From the NCBI RefSeq assembly GCF_001591585.1, contig NZ_BCVE01000002.1, positions 1 through 64,000 on the forward strand: a stretch of DNA of 64,000 nt, in the 5' to 3' direction. This stretch comes from Niallia circulans NBRC 13626 (GTDB lineage: Bacteria > Bacillota > Bacilli > Bacillales > Cytobacillaceae). Shown here piece after piece: positions 60,587-64,000 of this stretch. The notes under the pieces were generated by a model that worked only from the letters and a program-made list of their open reading frames with translations, searched no databases and was not told the origin of the DNA. The translations under genes and the position numbers were made by a program. Position 1 is the stretch's first letter. Every line of letters starts with the position of its first letter.

Positions 60587-62136
60587 TAGTTTGCCTCAAC
60601 AGCTTCTGCTTCTAATACCTCGATCATTTCTCCATTTAATGACCATGTTTTTGCATCGGTAATTTTCACAGAAACAAGTTTGCCAATTGCCGATTTTGGT
60701 CCAACAAAGTTTACTAGCTTGTTTTTACGTGTATAACCAGCAAGCACATCTGGGTTATTCTTGCTTTCTCCTTCTACAAGAACCTCTACCGTTTGGCCTT
60801 GATAATTCTTCATGGAATTAGCAGAATACTCATTAACTAAAGCATTTAGGCGCTGTAGGCGTTCCTTTTTAACTTCCATCGGAACATTATCTTTCATTCG
60901 TGCTGCAGGTGTTCCTTCACGTGGAGAATAGATGAATGTATAAGCCGCTTCAAAACCAACCTCTTTATAAAGAGATAATGTTTCTTCAAATTGCTCATCT
61001 GTTTCATTTGGATAACCAACAATAATATCTGTTGTAAGAGTTAAATTAGGAATAGCCGCTTTCATTTTGCGAACTAATTCTAAATACTGCTCTCTTGTAT
61101 ATTTACGTGCCATAATTTTTAACACATCAGATGAACCAGACTGAACTGGTAAGTGAATATGTTCCACTAGGTTACCGCCTTTAGCAAGCACTTCAATTAA
61201 ATGATCATCGAAATCACGTGGGTGACTTGTTGTAAAACGAACACGCGGAATATCAATTTTGCGCATTTCTTCCATTAAATCTCCGAAACGGAAATCGATA
61301 TCTGTGAAATCTTTTCCATAGGCGTTTACGTTTTGACCAAGCAAAGTAATTTCTTTATACCCTTGTGCAGCTAAATGACGCACTTCTTGAATAATATCCT
61401 CTGGACGGCGGCTTCGCTCTTTTCCGCGAGTATATGGAACAATACAATAGGTACAAAATTTGTCGCAGCCATACATAATGTTTACCCATGCTTTAATTTT
61501 TCCATTACGTACTTTAGGAAGGTTCTCGATTACATCCCCTTCTTTAGACCAAACTTCTACGACCATTTCTTTTGACATATATGCTTCATGAAGAATATTT
61601 GGTAAACGGTGAATATTATGTGTACCAAATATCATATCTACTTGTGTGTATGTTTTTAAGATTTTGTTTACGACAGATTCTTCTTGTGACATACATCCAC
61701 AAACACCTATTAAAAGGTCCGGCTTTTCCGTTTTTAAATGTTTTAAATGCCCTAATTCACCAAATACTTTATTTTCGGCATTTTCACGAATCGCACAAGT
61801 ATTAAGAAGAATAACATTGGCGTCATTGACTGAATCTGTTGCTTCATAGCCTAAAGCTAAGAAAATCCCTGCCATTACTTCTGTGTCATGTTCATTCATT
61901 TGACAGCCATATGTACGAATGTAGAATTTACGTCCTTCACCCATTCCGCGGAATTGTTCGGAAATAGAGAAATCCTTTTCATAACGAACTTCTTCTTTTC
62001 CTCGTCTTTTTGCATCTTTTAAGGAAGGCGCTTTATATACTGTTTCGAAATATTTGCTATAATCCTTTTCGGATTTTTTGTCCGAAGAATTATTGCTTCC
62101 GATTTGTTGTCCTTCTAAACGTTGGTTTTCGTTCAT
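60586..62136 (-). CDS. miaB: tRNA-2-methylthio-N6-dimethylallyladenosine synthase MiaB
   Basis: A 516-residue radical-SAM methylthiotransferase. UPF0004 domain first ([43 protein letters not shown] supply three cluster cysteines), then radical SAM with [15 protein letters not shown], and a C-terminal TRAM domain (VLVEGES... [10 protein letters not shown]). It adds the methylthio group to i6A37 of tRNAs. Start ATG 62136 (MNENQRLEG) lies eight bases after AGAGGAG; the open frame extends 33 codons upstream without a site. Co-transcribed and coupled with ricA. Confidence 0.97.
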   Translation of the reverse strand: MNENQRLEGQQIGSNNSSDKKSEKDYSKYFETVYKAPSLKDAKRRGKEEVRYEKDFSISEQFRGMGEGRKFYIRTYGCQMNEHDTEVMAGIFLALGYEATDSVNDANVILLNTCAIRENAENKVFGELGHLKHLKTEKPDLLIGVCGCMSQEESVVNKILKTYTQVDMIFGTHNIHRLPNILHEAYMSKEMVVEVWSKEGDVIENLPKVRNGKIKAWVNIMYGCDKFCTYCIVPYTRGKERSRRPEDIIQEVRHLAAQGYKEITLLGQNVNAYGKDFTDIDFRFGDLMEEMRKIDIPRVRFTTSHPRDFDDHLIEVLAKGGNLVEHIHLPVQSGSSDVLKIMARKYTREQYLELVRKMKAAIPNLTLTTDIIVGYPNETDEQFEETLSLYKEVGFEAAYTFIYSPREGTPAARMKDNVPMEVKKERLQRLNALVNEYSANSMKNYQGQTVEVLVEGESKNNPDVLAGYTRKNKLVNFVGPKSAIGKLVSVKITDAKTWSLNGEMIEVLEAEAVEAN

Positions 62137-62467
62137 TTCATCTACTCCTCTCTTATCGATGATTTTTATTTCATCCATAAGTTTGTTAAAATACATGTTT
62201 AGGCTTCTTATTGATTGGTGTTTCCTTCTCTCCACCCATCAGAGTGAATTGATTAAAGCTGCTTAGACAAGAAAAACATCCATCCATATAATAGCTGCTG
62301 TTTCATATGTACTATTCTTTATAGACATATTTTCATTATTCTAGTATAAGCCTTTCATCTTTTGAAAACAATAGCAACGTTTTAAAGATATCATTCTACT
62401 ATTTTCTTATTGTTTAACTAGAAAGAGACTTTCACCCTCCTCCTCAAAAAGAAGCTGATGATTTCCT
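62137..62467. other. intergenic, miaB upstream region
   Basis: About 330 AT-rich bases between the dipeptidase stop and miaB start, both on the minus strand. No gene, strong stem or clear promoter is visible. Confidence 0.4.
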
Positions 62468-63391
62468 TTATTTCGGAAACCTTTTTGCCATATTCGTATA
62501 TAAGAATTTTTCTACTTGCATACTTGTATAATATCTTGTTAGCTCATTTATTAGATTAGGATAATCAGCAGTAGAGGCTAGACCTTTTACCGTTTGGTCG
62601 ATTCCATCGAAATCGGAACCAAAACCGACATGATCCTCTCCTCCAAGCGAACAAATATAATCAAGATGGCGCAGAATATCTGTAATAGTGGCTGAATTTG
62701 TTCCACTTAAAAACTGTGGTACAAAAGTAATTCCGATTACACTGTCTGCTTCTACCATTGCTTTAATTTGATCGTCACGTAAATTACGAGGATGTGGACA
62801 AAGATTATATGTATTCGAATGTGATGCATATGGATGATCAGCATGCTCCATAATATCCCAGAAAGCATTTTCCGATAAATGGGAAACATCTACCCAAATC
62901 GATTGTTTATTCAAAAGCTTCACTGTTTCTCTCCCGAATAAAGATAAACCTGCACCTCTGGGTTCTAGTGCTCCATCCGCAACAGCATTCGCATAGTTCC
63001 AAGTAAGCCCTACTGCTGAAACACCTAATCGAAGCAATGTTTTTAATTTTAGCAGATCTCCTCCAATTGCATCACAGCCTTCCAATGTTAGGAGTGCACC
63101 AATTTCTCCATCTTTTAATTCATTTATATCTTTTTGTGAGCGTATAAATTTTAAATCTGAATTCGGCTGTAAGATTTTTTCATAAAAGATATTTGTCATC
63201 GATAAAGCTGCTTCAAACCGCATATCAGGATGGACAGATTCTGGAACATAAATAGCAAAGCATTGAATTTTTGCTCCCCCTTTTTGTAAATCTCTCTTCG
63301 TCACATGAAGTTTGTTACTATTCTGAAAATTTATTGTTTTATCCATAAACATTTTAAATAATACGTCACAATGTCCATCAAAGTAATTCAA
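62468..63391 (-). CDS. membrane dipeptidase (peptidase M19)
   Basis: A 307-residue renal-dipeptidase-type metalloenzyme. Metal ligands: HCD near residue 7-9 (FDGHCDVLFKMF), Glu in LLTLEGCDAIGG (about 105), His in VDVSHLSENAFWDI (about 170) and SHSN...CPHPRNLRDDQI (about 190-202); GFGSDFDGID closes the site. It splits dipeptides, including D-containing or cyclised forms. TTG 63391 (MNYFDGHCD) is preferred: GGGAG lies eight bases before it, while the ATG five codons earlier overlaps that site. In several Bacilli this gene sits in the spoVS-miaB region. Confidence 0.9.
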   Translation of the reverse strand: MNYFDGHCDVLFKMFMDKTINFQNSNKLHVTKRDLQKGGAKIQCFAIYVPESVHPDMRFEAALSMTNIFYEKILQPNSDLKFIRSQKDINELKDGEIGALLTLEGCDAIGGDLLKLKTLLRLGVSAVGLTWNYANAVADGALEPRGAGLSLFGRETVKLLNKQSIWVDVSHLSENAFWDIMEHADHPYASHSNTYNLCPHPRNLRDDQIKAMVEADSVIGITFVPQFLSGTNSATITDILRHLDYICSLGGEDHVGFGSDFDGIDQTVKGLASTADYPNLINELTRYYTSMQVEKFLYTNMAKRFPK

Positions 63392-63492
63392 ACCATTCAC
63401 TCCCATACAAAGATGTTCTTTTTATGTAAATCTTGATGGCTATTCCTATCCCTCAAGATATCAATTGACTATAGTTATAAAAAAAGGATGCC

Positions 63493-63597
63493 TCACTCAT
63501 TTGGTTTACTCTCCACAGTTTCAAGTAATAGCTTAGGAAAAAGTTTATTCTTCAACTTAATCCTTACTGCGGGGCCTAAACCGTATTGAGGAGACAT
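63493..63597 (-). CDS. possible small protein of 34 residues
   Basis: ATG 63597 lies six bases after AAAGGA and opens a frame MSPQYGLGPAVRIKLKNKLF, then PKLLLETVESKPNE and TGA. Composition and ribosome site favour a real gene; the product is basic with one amphipathic helix. No family is recognised. It lies between spoVS and the dipeptidase gene on the same strand. Confidence 0.4.
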   Translation of the reverse strand: MSPQYGLGPAVRIKLKNKLFPKLLLETVESKPNE

Positions 63598-63844
63598 CCC
63601 CCTTCCTTTTTGAAGGTTGCTCTATTCAGGTCCAAAAAGATCAGAGAACACAAACAAGCATACCAATCAGAGAAGGGTTACAGCGAAACTATGATCAGAG
63701 AAGATTTTTTCTTCTCCAACTCATCATAGTTAATCATTCAGTACTAAATAGACAGCTGACTTCAAACCTGCTTCTGCGAATATCAAGAAGTTCTGCAAGT
63801 TCTGCCGCTTTCCTCTTACTGTCCATTAAGATCAGAATAAATGG
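63598..63844. repeat. spacer with repeated ATCAGAGAA
   Basis: GATCAGAGAA or AATCAGAGAA occurs at 63639, 63665 and 63693 (26 and 28 bases apart), with GATCAGAATA at 63830. A 30-codon minus-strand frame (63826-63734, MDSKRKAAELAELLDIRR...) lacks a ribosome site. Nothing else is visible between spoVS and the dipeptidase gene. Confidence 0.4.
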
Positions 63845-63868
63845 AAAAGCATGTAATTACATGCTTTT
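63845..63868 (-). terminator. terminator of spoVS
   Basis: A fully palindromic stretch, AAAAGCATGTAA / TTACATGCTTTT, just below the spoVS stop, ending in T4 on either strand. Confidence 0.75.
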
Positions 63869-63896
63869 CTACTTTTTATCAAATCTTGTTTTCTCT

Positions 63897-64000
63897 TTAT
63901 CTAGGCTCCACAATGAGCTTGATGGCTGTTCGTTCCTCACCGTCAATGACGATATCAGTGAAGGCAGGGATACAGATTAAATCCACTCCGCTAGGTGCTA
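63897..64000 (-). CDS. spoVS: stage V sporulation protein S, C-terminal part (partial)
   Basis: Reading the minus strand from the window edge gives APSGVDLICIPAFTDIVIDG, then EERTAIKLIVEPR and TAA at 63897, which is the end of SpoVS almost residue for residue. SpoVS is an 86-residue Alba-like protein needed for stage V sporulation; about 52 residues lie beyond the window. Its position next to the dipeptidase and miaB is the conserved Bacillus order. Confidence 0.93.
   Translation of the reverse strand, partial: APSGVDLICIPAFTDIVIDGEERTAIKLIVEPR

Noticed and set aside
63639-63702. Repeated ATCAGAGAA as a CRISPR-like array
   Set aside because: Repeats are only about 9-10 bases with no conserved repeat-spacer structure and no cas genes.

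Overview
The window comes from a low-GC, endospore-forming member of the Bacillaceae. The evidence is the run mutL, mutS, cotE, ricA, miaB, (dipeptidase), spoVS at 52.6-64 kb, the spore genes tgl, cwlJ and a YjcZ-like peptide at 16.5-19 kb, strong AGGAGG-type ribosome sites, and closest remembered relatives such as YngC, KimA, Cse60 and YunG of Bacillus. A Niallia/Bacillus circulans-type genus is a guess.

Layout. 0-10 kb is accessory: the tail of a PEP-synthase-like phosphotransferase, a serine hydrolase, a C45-type Ntn hydrolase, a DUF1349 protein, divergent regulator/enzyme pairs (ArsR/DinB, SDR/AraC) and a decayed IS1595-type element. At 10-12.2 kb a complete ydaO (c-di-AMP) riboswitch with terminator precedes the potassium importer kimA. 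12.4-16.1 kb holds a Nudix hydrolase, a LysR/nitronate monooxygenase pair and a self-regulated MerR protein. 16.3-19 kb is a spore-coat and germination block on the minus strand. 19-37 kb is a mosaic of small regulator/enzyme units: WYL regulator/DJ-1, flavohemoprotein, two DUF421 proteins (one frameshifted in a T7 tract), TetR plus epimerase with matching operators, AraC, DinB, YunG, cupin, LysR plus threonine-synthase-like enzyme, MarR-GNAT fusion plus MFS carrier.

From 38.2 to 44.9 kb lies the most unusual part: a peptide-type ABC importer whose ATPases are fused, whose two permeases carry about 175- and 225-residue N-terminal extensions, and whose binding lipoprotein appears circularly permuted, with the segment that is normally C-terminal placed first. 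45-52 kb holds small membrane proteins, lipoproteins, Cse60 and small sporulation-like proteins, with several genes under 60 codons and one decayed gene.

52.6-64 kb is the conserved DNA repair, coat and tRNA-modification cluster. Between cotE and ricA three small genes of unknown function sit on the opposite strand; in B. subtilis cotE and ymcA are neighbours, so these look like an insertion. Several decayed genes (6.3, 9, 16.3, 28 and 49 kb) show that the accessory parts are turning over. No tRNA, rRNA, CRISPR array or intact prophage was seen.
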